From: Novosphingobium sp. SCN 66-18
GTDB taxonomy: Bacteria; Pseudomonadota; Alphaproteobacteria; Sphingomonadales; Sphingomonadaceae
NCBI GenBank assembly: GCA_001725355.1
Contig: MEGD01000001.1
Location: forward strand, 186,001-250,000
Length of the DNA: 64,000 nucleotides
Direction: 5' to 3'
Both the position numbers and the translations under genes were made by a program. The stretch's first letter is position 1, and each line of letters opens with the position of its first letter. Below, piece after piece: positions 36,411-44,291 of this stretch. The notes under the pieces were generated by a model that saw only the letters and a program-made list of their open reading frames with translations, had not been told where the DNA came from and made no database searches.

Positions 36411-37471
36411 TAGCGGTCGGCTCCCTTGCCCGTGTCCGCAACGATGGTGTCGCCCGGATTGGCGCCAGAGAGGATTTCGACCCTGTCCGCCTGTTCGACG
36501 GGCGCGGTCTGGACGGGAACCTGGGTTGCGCTGCCGTCCTTCGCCAGAACGGTCAGGTAATCGATGCCATAGCGTGTGGTGACGAAACGGGCCGGGACGA
36601 CCAGCGCCTTGCGCGTCCCGATCTCGACGCGCGCCGCCACGCGCCGCCCGATCAGGCTGTTGTCGATGCCCGGCATGTCGACGTCGGCCATCACCTTGCC
36701 GGCGTTGACCGAGGGATAGACCTTGATCACCCGGCCTTCGCCCATGCCCGCCGCGGACACCCGCGATCCGGCATGGGCCTTGCCGGCGAGCGATTCGGGC
36801 ATTTCGAGCCGGACGATCGTCGGCCCGGCGGTGATCACCGCGATGACCATGCCGGGGGCAACCGGCGCGCCGGCGGGCACGTCGGCGCGCAGCACCCGGC
36901 CAGCGGTCGGCGCGACGACCGTGCCTTGCCCCGCCACCGCGCCCACGGCGGCCTGCTGCGCTTGCGCGGCGCGGACCTGCGCCTGCGCGGCGCTGGCTGC
37001 GGCTTGCGCCTGATCGAGCCGGGCCTTGGCATAGACGCCGTTGTCGTGAAGGAACTTTACGCGCTGGAGGTCTGCCGCGGCCTGCGCCGCCTGTGCCTGC
37101 GCGGCCGCTGCCTGCGCGCCATAGGCGCCGGCCTGGAACCCTAGCTGGCTATCGACGATCCGGCCGATCGCCTGCCCTTTCGCGACCGTGTCCCCCGCCT
37201 TGACCGTCAGCGTGCTCAGGATGCCGGGGATGCGCGCCATCACCTGCGCCTGGTCGACCGTGGCGATTTCGGCGCTGACGTCCTGCCATGCCGTGGTGTC
37301 CTGCATGGCAAGCGTGAGGCGAGGGCCGGCGGGGGCCTTCGCCGTCTGCGTGGTTTCGCCGCTGTCGGCGCAGCCGGCGAGAGGCAGCCCGAACGCCGTC
37401 GCCATGCCGATGGCGGCGAAAGCAAACAGATGTCCCCGCATGTCCCTGTTCGTTCCGAAACCGAAAACCAT
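36410..37471 (-). CDS. RND periplasmic adaptor lipoprotein
   Basis: A 353-residue membrane fusion protein. The lipobox LAGC places the acylated Cys at about residue 34, after the segment LFAFAAIGMATAFGLPLAGC. A barrel-sandwich half (ARIPGILSTLTVKAGDTVAKGQAIGRI) and an alanine- and glutamine-rich helical hairpin follow (residues about 115-175), then GTVVAPTAGRV and the beta-barrel domain. It links the pump to the outer-membrane channel. An internal ATG at 37441 is an alternative start that leaves a shorter leader. First gene of the minus operon. Confidence 0.92.
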   Translation of the reverse strand: MVFGFGTNRDMRGHLFAFAAIGMATAFGLPLAGCADSGETTQTAKAPAGPRLTLAMQDTTAWQDVSAEIATVDQAQVMARIPGILSTLTVKAGDTVAKGQAIGRIVDSQLGFQAGAYGAQAAAAQAQAAQAAADLQRVKFLHDNGVYAKARLDQAQAAASAAQAQVRAAQAQQAAVGAVAGQGTVVAPTAGRVLRADVPAGAPVAPGMVIAVITAGPTIVRLEMPESLAGKAHAGSRVSAAGMGEGRVIKVYPSVNAGKVMADVDMPGIDNSLIGRRVAARVEIGTRKALVVPARFVTTRYGIDYLTVLAKDGSATQVPVQTAPVEQADRVEILSGANPGDTIVADTGKGADR

Positions 37472-37533
37472 GGCGTGCGCCTTCCTCCAGCGGGCTGCGC
37501 GCGGCGTTGGGCGACAGCCTCAATACATTATCA

Positions 37534-37568
37534 CTTGCTCATATCCTAAATACCTTATATAAGTCAAG
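37534..37568. promoter_or_regulatory. Candidate BigR-type operator between the pump operon and the SQR operon
   Basis: CTTGCTCATAT (37534-37544) and ATATAAGTCAAG (37557-37568) are inverted, near-matching arms around an AT-rich centre. The whole 37525-37575 stretch is much richer in A+T than the surroundings. It lies between the two divergent operons of the module, where a single repressor could control both. Binding by the ArsR/BigR-like protein is inferred. Confidence 0.55.
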
Positions 37569-37660
37569 AACGATACATAGCGCGCCTGGAGTGATCCGGT
37601 CGATCGGGGTGAGCGCCGCGAGGGTTCCAGGCCCGCCGCCAGCTTACGGGAGAATGAGCA

Positions 37661-38941
37661 ATGTCGTTGCCGCAGATTATCGTTCTGGGTGCCGGACTTG
37701 GGGGCACCATCGCCGCCTACGAAATCCGCGATGCCGTGAAGGGCAAGGCGCAGGTCATGGTGGTCAATGACCAGGACGACTACTGGTTCGTGCCGTCGAA
37801 CCCGTGGGTTGCGGTGCGGTGGCGCGAACCGGACGCGATCAAGGTGCATCTGCCGCCGATCATGGCCAAGAAAGGCATCGGGTTCACCGCCGTCGGGGCG
37901 CGGCGCGTCCACCCTGCCGAGAACCGCGTCGAGCTGAACGACGGAACCTCGCTGCTTTACGACTATCTGGTTATCGCGACCGGTCCCGAACTGGCGTTCG
38001 ATGAAATCGAGGGCCTCGGCCCCGATGGTTTCACCCAGTCGGTCTGCCGCACCGACCACGCGGCACACGCGGCCGACGCCTTCGACCGCTTCTGCGAAAA
38101 CCCCCGGCCGATCGTGGTCGGCGCGGCGCAAGGCGCTTCCTGCTATGGCCCGGCTTACGAATTCGCCCTCATCCTCGATACCGAACTGCGCCGCCGCAAG
38201 ATCCGCGATCAGGTGCCGATGACCTACGTCAGCCCGGAACCCTATGTCGGCCATCTCGGGCTCGATGGGGTGGGCGACACCAAGACGCTGCTGGAGAGCG
38301 AACTGCGCGATCGGCACATCAAGTGGATCACCAGCGCCCGCATCACTAAGGTGGAAGAGGGCACGATGCATGTGGAAGAGGTGGCGGACGACGGGTCGGT
38401 GAGGTCCGTCCATGCGCTGCCTTTCGGCTATTCGATGATCCTGCCGGCCTTTCGTGGCGTCGCCGCCGTGCAGGGGATCGAGGGGCTGACCAATCCGCGC
38501 GGCTTCATCCTTGCCGACAAGCACCAGCGCAATCCCACATTCCGCAACGTCTATTCGCTGGGCGTATGCGTGGCAATTCCACCGGTCGGCCCTACGCCGG
38601 TGCCGGTGGGAGTGCCCAAGACCGGGTTCATGATCGAATCGATGGTCACCGCGATCGCGCGGAACCTGGCGCTCGAACTGGCTGGTAAGGAGCCGGTCGA
38701 GGAAGCGACCTGGAACGCCGTGTGCCTTGCCGACTTCGGCGATGGCGGGGTTGCCTTCGTCGCCCAGCCGCAGATTCCGCCGCGCAATCTCAACTGGTCG
38801 TCAAGCGGGAAGTGGGTGCACCTCGCCAAGATCGGGTTCGAGAAATACTTCCTGCACAAGGTCCGTCGCGGCACCAGCGAGCCGTTCTACGAAAAGCTGG
38901 CCATGCACGCGCTCGGCATCCGCAAGCTGCGTTTCAAATAA
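37661..38941 (+). CDS. Sulfide:quinone oxidoreductase-type flavoprotein
   Basis: A 426-residue FAD/NAD(P)-fold oxidoreductase. The FAD motif GAGLGGTIAAYE is at residues 10-21 and YDYLVIATGPEL near 100. Cysteines at 129 (SVC), 161 (GASC) and 355 (AVCLADFGD) fall in register with the three cysteines (128, 160, 356) of Acidithiobacillus ferrooxidans SQR, and FVAQPQIPPRNLNW matches SQR and FCSD proteins. It would oxidise sulfide to polysulfide and pass electrons to quinone at the inner membrane. Start preceded by GGGAGAATGAGCA. First of three plus-strand genes with DUF2892 and TolC. Flavocytochrome c dehydrogenase subunit is the other option, less likely without a cytochrome gene. Confidence 0.85.
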   Translation: MSLPQIIVLGAGLGGTIAAYEIRDAVKGKAQVMVVNDQDDYWFVPSNPWVAVRWREPDAIKVHLPPIMAKKGIGFTAVGARRVHPAENRVELNDGTSLLYDYLVIATGPELAFDEIEGLGPDGFTQSVCRTDHAAHAADAFDRFCENPRPIVVGAAQGASCYGPAYEFALILDTELRRRKIRDQVPMTYVSPEPYVGHLGLDGVGDTKTLLESELRDRHIKWITSARITKVEEGTMHVEEVADDGSVRSVHALPFGYSMILPAFRGVAAVQGIEGLTNPRGFILADKHQRNPTFRNVYSLGVCVAIPPVGPTPVPVGVPKTGFMIESMVTAIARNLALELAGKEPVEEATWNAVCLADFGDGGVAFVAQPQIPPRNLNWSSSGKWVHLAKIGFEKYFLHKVRRGTSEPFYEKLAMHALGIRKLRFK

Positions 38942-38953
38942 GGGAGAGGTGCG

Positions 38954-39157
38954 ATGACGCTTGATTCAGCGGTTTTCCGTTTCGCCGGAGTGGTCGTGCT
39001 CGCCAGTCTTGCCCTGGCCCATTGGGTTCACCCCGGGTTCCTCTGGCTGACGGCCTTTGCCGGCGCGAACATGTTTCAGGCCAGCTTCACCGGCTTTTGC
39101 CCTGCGGCCATGATCTTCAAGAAGCTGGGGATCAGGCCCGGCAGCTCCTTCAACTGA
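38954..39157 (+). CDS. DUF2892 (YgaP-type membrane) protein
   Basis: A 67-residue membrane protein with two hydrophobic segments, FRFAGVVVLASLALAHWV and FLWLTAFAGANMFQASFTGFCPAAMIFKKLG. GANMFQ...TGFCP is the DUF2892 signature, which forms the membrane part of rhodanese-type YgaP and stand-alone proteins in BigR regulons. It starts 13 bases after the SQR gene with a good AGGAGA-like site (GGGAGAGG). A role in sulfide or thiosulfate handling is inferred from context. Confidence 0.88.
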   Translation: MTLDSAVFRFAGVVVLASLALAHWVHPGFLWLTAFAGANMFQASFTGFCPAAMIFKKLGIRPGSSFN

Positions 39158-39169
39158 CGCAGGTGTGAC

Positions 39170-40465
39170 ATGCCCCGCCTGATGCCGCCCAGGTTGCTCC
39201 CGGCCCTGTCGTTGCCGCTGTCCTGCCTGCTCTCCTGCGCCCTAGCCGTTCCCCCAGCCATGGCGCAGGACCTCGCCGCCGCCATCGCCGATGCCCTCGC
39301 CAACGCACCCGTGCTGGCCGAGGCCAATGCGGGCGAGGCGGCGGCGAAAGCCCGGCTGGATCGGGCGCGGGCGGAAAGCAACCCGCTCCTGCGGGTCGAA
39401 GGGTCCTATGGCGCCGGCCGGATCGACAACGGCGGCTTTTTCGGGATCACGGCGGACAATGTGAATCCGCTGGCCCTGCAGGCCACGGCGGAACTGCCGC
39501 TCTATGCGGGTGGGCGGGTGTCGTCCGCCATCGATCAGGCGCGTGGCGGCGCGGCGATGGCGCACTTCGGCGCCGAACAGGCGCGGTTGCAGACCATCGT
39601 CACGGCTGTCGGCACCTATACCGAGGTGCTGACGGCGCGAAAGCTCGAGGCGCGCTATGGCCAGCTTGTCGAGGAACTGACGGAAACCGAACGCCAGGCG
39701 GGCCTGCGCTTCCGGGCGGGTGAAATCGCGAGTTCGGACCTCGCCCAGGCGCGAGCCCGGAAGGCCGAAGCCGATGCGGGTTTCGCGCAGGCGCATGGCC
39801 GTCGGACGTCGGCGGAAGCGACCTACCAGCGCCTTACCGGGAAGCCGGCGGGCGATCTGGCGCCGCTTGCCGAGCCGCCCGCCGTGCCGCCGACGCTCGA
39901 CGAAGCCATGGACATGGCCCGCGCGTCCAATCCCGCGCTCCGCCAGGCCCAGGCGGGCGTCGATGTCGCGCGGGCCGGCACCCGTTCGGCGCGGGCCGAG
40001 GGCATGCCGACGGTGGGCGCCTTTGCCGAAGCCGGGCATGTGCGCGACCAGTTCTTCCCCGGCTACAAGGCCGATACGGTCGCCGTGGGCATCAGGGGCC
40101 GCTGGACGCTGTGGGCGGGTGGGCGCGTATCTTCGCAGGTCCGTGCCGCCGATGCCGATCTCGATGCCAGCGAGGCCCGGTTGCGTCAGGCCGAACAAGG
40201 GCTTGCGGGCATGGTAATCGATGCGTGGCAGGGTCTTGCGACCGCGCGGCGCATGACGGAGGCTTCCCGGCTGCGCCGCGATGCGGCCACGGAAGCGCTG
40301 CGCGGGACGCAACTGGAAGCGCGCGTGGGGGCGAAGCCGCCACTGGCCGTGCTTGACGCCGAACGCGAGGCGATCGAGGCCGAAGCCGCCCTGCTGCAGG
40401 CGGAAGGCATGCAGACCGTGGCGGCATGGCGGCTCAACGCGCTGACCGGGAATATCGCGCCATAA
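39170..40465 (+). CDS. TolC-family outer-membrane efflux protein
   Basis: A 431-residue outer-membrane channel with a signal peptide (VPPAMAQD). It shows the two-fold repeat of long helices (AGEAAAKARLDRARAE, ALRQAQAGVDVARAGTRSARAE) and the barrel strands PLYAGGRVSSAIDQARGG and WTLWAGGRVSSQVRAADADLDA that mark the TolC family. It is third in the plus operon, 13 bases after DUF2892. The pump and adaptor on the other strand lack their own channel, so this is the likely outer component. Confidence 0.92.
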   Translation: MPRLMPPRLLPALSLPLSCLLSCALAVPPAMAQDLAAAIADALANAPVLAEANAGEAAAKARLDRARAESNPLLRVEGSYGAGRIDNGGFFGITADNVNPLALQATAELPLYAGGRVSSAIDQARGGAAMAHFGAEQARLQTIVTAVGTYTEVLTARKLEARYGQLVEELTETERQAGLRFRAGEIASSDLAQARARKAEADAGFAQAHGRRTSAEATYQRLTGKPAGDLAPLAEPPAVPPTLDEAMDMARASNPALRQAQAGVDVARAGTRSARAEGMPTVGAFAEAGHVRDQFFPGYKADTVAVGIRGRWTLWAGGRVSSQVRAADADLDASEARLRQAEQGLAGMVIDAWQGLATARRMTEASRLRRDAATEALRGTQLEARVGAKPPLAVLDAEREAIEAEAALLQAEGMQTVAAWRLNALTGNIAP

Positions 40466-40496
40466 CCGGCCAGCGGAGCGCGGCCTTCGGGATAGG

Positions 40497-40525
40497 GCCG
40501 GCGGCATCCGAGGAATGCCGCCGGC
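40497..40525. terminator. Strong hairpin between convergent genes
   Basis: GCCGGCGGCAT at 40497-40507 and ATGCCGCCGGC at 40515-40525 form perfect 11-base arms with a seven-base loop. It lies between the ends of the TolC gene and the NDH-2-like gene. There is no T tract on either side, so termination efficiency is uncertain. Confidence 0.6.
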
Positions 40526-40534
40526 TTCCGGACA

Positions 40535-41743
40535 TCAGGGCACGATGACGTAGTCGGGATTGGCGACGGCGAACACGGCGTCGCGGTCTGCGGCGGGCGG
40601 GTAGATCCACACGCGGTTGATCTCCTGCTTGATCGCCTTGGCCGCCTCGCGCGTGATCCGCACCTGCCGGTCCCAGCCTTCGGTGTAGAGCGCGCCCCAG
40701 TCGCCCAGGTCGATACAGGTCACGTACTTGGGCTGGCTATAGGGATGCAGCGGCAGACCGACCAGTTCGGCGGCGGCGTTGTGCCCCGCCACGCGCCCCA
40801 GGCTCAGCGCGTGCTGGCACGACATCGGGGCGACATTGCCGTCATCGTCCGTGCCGGCGTGCACCGTATCGCCCGTCACGAACACGCCCGGCGCGGCGGG
40901 CGCACGCAGATAGGCATCGCCGACGACGCGGCCGATCGCGTCATGTTCGCCGGGGATCTGCGCCGCCAGCGGACTGGCGCGCATGCCCGCGGTCCAGACG
41001 ACGGTATTGGTCGCGATCCGTTCGCCGGAAGAGAGGACCACGGCGTCCGCCTCGATCGCGGTGACCCGCACGCCCGTCCGCGTTTCGACGCCGGTGAAGG
41101 CCAGCGCTTCGGCGAGATGGGGCTGCGCCTCGTCCCCCAGCGATCCGCCGGGGCGATCCGCCGTGTCGATCAGGATGACGCGGAAGTTTGCCTTGTCCCC
41201 CAGCGCGGCGCGCAGCCGGATCGGCATTTCCGTCGCCGCCTCGAAGCCGGTCAGCCCGCCGCCGGCGACGACGACGGTATTGCGCGCCTCCGTCTCGGGC
41301 TCGCCGGGCAGTGCCTTCAGCTGCACGTCCAGTGCGCGGGCGGTGGCGAACTGGTCGGTGTCGAACGCATGGCGGTCAAGGCCGGGGACATCCGGGCGGA
41401 ACAGCTGGCTGCCGGCGGCGAGAACGAAGCGGTCATAGGCGATCGTTTCGCGCTCCCCGTCGCTCCGTGCCACGGTGACAGTGCGACTGTTGACATCGAT
41501 GGTCTCGACGCGGCCGGCAAGGTGCCGTGCGCCCACGGCGGCGAGCAGCGCGCCGACATCGGGATTCATGTTGTCGAGCACGGCTTCGTAAAGGCGCGGG
41601 CGAATGACGAGCGCGGGGGCGGGCGAGATGACGATCACCTCCACGTCCTGCTGCCTGCCGGCAAGCGCGATGGCGCGGCTGGCGGAAAGGGCTGCCCAGA
41701 CACCGGCAAATCCGGTTCCGGCAATCACGATCTTCTGGGTCAT
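40535..41743 (-). CDS. NDH-2-like NAD(P)H dehydrogenase (FAD-dependent)
   Basis: A 402-residue flavoprotein of the type II NADH dehydrogenase/AIF superfamily. The FAD motif GTGFAGVWAALS is at residues 8-19, the NADH motif VVVAGGGLTGFEAATEM near 160, and VFVTGDTVHAG near 290 closes the FAD site. It probably oxidises NAD(P)H with a quinone acceptor at the membrane face. ATG 41743 has AGGAG upstream and gives the normal N-terminus (MTQKIVIAG); a longer frame to 41842 was set aside. It follows the Rrf2 regulator on the same strand, suggesting redox-controlled expression. Confidence 0.88.
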   Translation of the reverse strand: MTQKIVIAGTGFAGVWAALSASRAIALAGRQQDVEVIVISPAPALVIRPRLYEAVLDNMNPDVGALLAAVGARHLAGRVETIDVNSRTVTVARSDGERETIAYDRFVLAAGSQLFRPDVPGLDRHAFDTDQFATARALDVQLKALPGEPETEARNTVVVAGGGLTGFEAATEMPIRLRAALGDKANFRVILIDTADRPGGSLGDEAQPHLAEALAFTGVETRTGVRVTAIEADAVVLSSGERIATNTVVWTAGMRASPLAAQIPGEHDAIGRVVGDAYLRAPAAPGVFVTGDTVHAGTDDDGNVAPMSCQHALSLGRVAGHNAAAELVGLPLHPYSQPKYVTCIDLGDWGALYTEGWDRQVRITREAAKAIKQEINRVWIYPPAADRDAVFAVANPDYVIVP

Positions 41744-41903
41744 GGCATTTCTCCTTCTGTTGCTTTTTGCCGGGCGCGCTTCATCGTCCCGCGACGCCGC
41801 AGAGGGATGGCGTGCAGGCGCTTTCCCGGCGCGGCCCGGCAAGGGGGGCCGAGAAAAGACGTTCAGGTGGGGAGGGGGGCGGGCGCCGCGCGGGCGCGCC
41901 CGT

Positions 41904-42446
41904 TTAGTCCGGCACGTCGCGCGCCGGCCTGCCGCTCTTCGCGGTGCGGCCGGTCAGGCGTCCGTCGATCCAGGTGCTGACTTCGGAAAAGAATTCGGGT
42001 GGAGCCTTGCGGCCGAAGCGCCCGGCGATGGCGCCCAGCGTCTGCGCGGCCAGCGCATCGCGCATGGCCTTTTCCGCCTGCAGCATCACCGCGTGGATCG
42101 CGCAGACGCCGTCCAATGCCCAGCCGGGCGCATCGCCGCCGAACACGGCGCAGCGGCCGCGCACTTCCTGGCAGTCGAACAGCGGCTTGGCGCCCTCGAT
42201 GGCGTCGACGATATCGAGGAAGGTGATCGCATCGGCCGGCCGCGCCAGCAGGTAGCCGCCGCGCACGCCCTCGCTGGCCTTCACGATCCCGGCCTTTTCC
42301 AGCTTCGGGAAGATCTTGGCGAGGAAGCTGGCGGAAACGCCCTGCAATTCGGCAAGATCGCGGCTGCTCATCGGCCGGTCTTCGTTGCCGACGAGCAGCA
42401 GCAGGCAATGGATGCCGTATTCGACGCTGGTGGTGATATGTGCCAT
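41904..42446 (-). CDS. Rrf2-family regulator with Fe-S ligand cysteines
   Basis: A 180-residue regulator of the Rrf2 family (IscR/NsrR/RsrR group). It has a winged helix (HITTSVEYGIHCLLLLV, MSSRDLAELQGVSASFLAKIFPKLEKAGIV, GVRGGYLLARP) followed by Cys92, Cys99 and Cys115, the usual three-Cys cluster-ligand arrangement with unusual spacing (C-x6-C-x15-C). It would sense NO, redox state or iron-sulfur supply. The start codon at 42446 lies within a 15-base inverted repeat, consistent with autoregulation. An in-frame TTG at 42482 is a weaker alternative. Probable target: the downstream NDH-2-like gene. Confidence 0.88.
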   Translation of the reverse strand: MAHITTSVEYGIHCLLLLVGNEDRPMSSRDLAELQGVSASFLAKIFPKLEKAGIVKASEGVRGGYLLARPADAITFLDIVDAIEGAKPLFDCQEVRGRCAVFGGDAPGWALDGVCAIHAVMLQAEKAMRDALAAQTLGAIAGRFGRKAPPEFFSEVSTWIDGRLTGRTAKSGRPARDVPD

Positions 42447-42477
42447 GAACACGGACTTACCGAGTCCGCGTTCATGG
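42443..42477. promoter_or_regulatory. Long inverted repeat over the Rrf2 start codon (candidate autoregulatory operator)
   Basis: CCATGAACACGGACT (42443-42457) and AGTCCGCGTTCATGG (42463-42477) are 15-base arms with one mismatch and a five-base spacer. The core GACT-N5-AGTC equals the spacing of the IscR type 1 consensus, a known Rrf2-family site. The left arm contains the start codon of the minus-strand gene; the right arm contains an out-of-frame ATG. In RNA the start codon would be paired in a hairpin. Confidence 0.65.
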
Positions 42478-42526
42478 GTCAAGCTAAAAACAGAGACTAA
42501 TTTTGTCGTCTATATTTTACCGGCGT

Positions 42527-44221
42527 TCACGGCGCCAGATAGGCCTCCTTGCCGGCAATGATCGTGCGCAGCACCCGGGTCGCGTGAATCTGGTGCGGAT
42601 CGATGGCGAAGATGTCGCGATCGATCACCACGAGATCGGCTTGCCGCCCCGCTTCGATCGTGCCGATCCGGTCGCCCAGGCCGATCTGGCGCGCGGCGTT
42701 GGCGGTCATCAGGCGCAGGGCTTCGGCCACGCTCACCTTCTGGCCGGGGGCGAGCGTTTCGCCGCCGCCGCCCGGCGCTTCGCGCGTCACCAGTGTCTCG
42801 ATCGCCAGCCACGGCGACATCGACGGCACCACCGGCCAATCCGAACCGAGCACCACGCGGTCCCCGGCATCGATCGCGTCGCGGACCGGGGTGAAGCGGG
42901 CCATGCGTTCGGGGCCTACCGAGCGGATCACGTCGCGCACCGGCGGGCTGGGGAACCAGATGTAGGGCGAGAACTCGAAGGTAGCGGTCAAGGCGCGGGC
43001 GCGCTGGATATCGGCCGGCGTCACGAAATTGGCGTGGGCGATTTCGTGATGCGGGCCATAGGGGCCGTTGGCCTTGCGCGCCGCCGCCACGGCGTCGAGC
43101 GCGGCGCTGACCGAACCGTCGCCCGCCGCGTGGAGCTTCACGACCAGCCCTGCCGCATCGTAGCGCGCGACCTTTGCGTCGATCTCGCCCGGTGCATAGA
43201 GCAGCGAACCCTTTGCCCGGGCCGCATCGCCGAACGCCGCCGCGTCGGCATAGGGTTCCAGCATCGCGGCCGTGTGCGAATCCGTGGGCACGCCATCGAG
43301 GATCATCTTGACGCAGCCCATTTCCAGGCCCGGCCGGGCATAGAGATGGCGCTGGGTGATCAGTGCCTGGTCGCGGTCCCACATGCAGGCGCGCACGTGC
43401 TGCGCCAGCCCGCCCGCGTCGGCGAGCCGGGCATAGACGCGCGCGTTGGTGGTGGCGAGCAGCGCTTCCTCGTAGGCGGTAATGCCTTGCGCCAGCATCG
43501 CCTTGCTGGCTGTCCGCAGCGCTTCGACCCGATCGTCCTCGCTGGGGGCCGGAACCGTGTTGAGCAGGGCGATGGCCGCATTCTCGCGCAGCACGCCGGT
43601 CGGCTCGCCCTTGTTGTCGCGTTCGATCACCCCGCCCGCCGGGTTGGGCGTGGCGCGCGTGATGCCGGCGGCCTTGAGCGCGGCGGAATTGGCCCAAACG
43701 CTGTGCAGGCTGATGTCGTGGAGCACGACCGGCGTGGTCGGCGCGACCGCATCGAGCAGGCGCTTGTGGGGTGGCGTCCCGCCCATGGAGGAGGCGTCCC
43801 ACTGGCCGCCCGTGATCCATTCGCCGGGGCGCGCCGCGGCCACGCAGTCCTTGACCGTGCGCGTGATCGTGGCGGCGTCGGCCCCTTGCGGAAAGCGGCA
43901 GTCGCGGGCCTGCAACCCGGCGTCGACCGCGTGGACATGCATGTCGATCAGGCCGGGCAAAACCGTCATGCCCTTGAGATCGACGATCCGTGTTTCGCCG
44001 GCGCGGTGCGCCTTGACCTCGCTTTCGCTCCCTACCGCTACGATCGTGCCCTGCGCGATGGCGATGTCGGTCTGCCAGCCGGCCGGCGTTGCGACATGGC
44101 CATGGGTGTAGATCACCTCGGCCGGAACCGGCGGTGCCGTGCCGATGGCGTCCTGGAACTGGGCCGAAGCCGGGCTGGCGATCACGGTGGCCAGCGCGAT
44201 GGCGAGCGGAAGTCTGGACAT
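42527..44221 (-). CDS. YtcJ-type amidohydrolase with Sec signal
   Basis: A 564-residue exported amidohydrolase (signal peptide ending SPASAQ). Metal motif LPGLIDMHVHAVDAG near residue 92, a YtcJ-type insert with CRFPQGAD and WDASSMGG, then DGVPTDSHTAAMLEPY, KLHAAGDGSVSAALD and VLGSDWPVVPSMSPW. Family members act on amide or cyclic-imide bonds; the substrate is unknown. It follows the TonB receptor on the same strand with a 70-base gap holding a stable hairpin, so it probably processes the imported ligand. It shares fold and motifs with the enzyme at 31.1 kb. Confidence 0.9.
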   Translation of the reverse strand: MSRLPLAIALATVIASPASAQFQDAIGTAPPVPAEVIYTHGHVATPAGWQTDIAIAQGTIVAVGSESEVKAHRAGETRIVDLKGMTVLPGLIDMHVHAVDAGLQARDCRFPQGADAATITRTVKDCVAAARPGEWITGGQWDASSMGGTPPHKRLLDAVAPTTPVVLHDISLHSVWANSAALKAAGITRATPNPAGGVIERDNKGEPTGVLRENAAIALLNTVPAPSEDDRVEALRTASKAMLAQGITAYEEALLATTNARVYARLADAGGLAQHVRACMWDRDQALITQRHLYARPGLEMGCVKMILDGVPTDSHTAAMLEPYADAAAFGDAARAKGSLLYAPGEIDAKVARYDAAGLVVKLHAAGDGSVSAALDAVAAARKANGPYGPHHEIAHANFVTPADIQRARALTATFEFSPYIWFPSPPVRDVIRSVGPERMARFTPVRDAIDAGDRVVLGSDWPVVPSMSPWLAIETLVTREAPGGGGETLAPGQKVSVAEALRLMTANAARQIGLGDRIGTIEAGRQADLVVIDRDIFAIDPHQIHATRVLRTIIAGKEAYLAP

Positions 44222-44264
44222 GGGGCGGCGAATCCTTGTGGTCGGAGAATTTCAGGGGGGCGGA

Positions 44265-44284
44265 CCGGCGGCGTGTGCCGCCGG
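44265..44284. terminator. Hairpin between the receptor and amidohydrolase genes
   Basis: CCGGCGGC (44265-44272) pairs with GCCGCCGG (44277-44284) around a GTGT loop, eight perfect pairs. Without a T tract it is more likely an attenuator or mRNA-stability element than a full terminator. Confidence 0.45.
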
Positions 44285-44291
44285 CCGGCCA

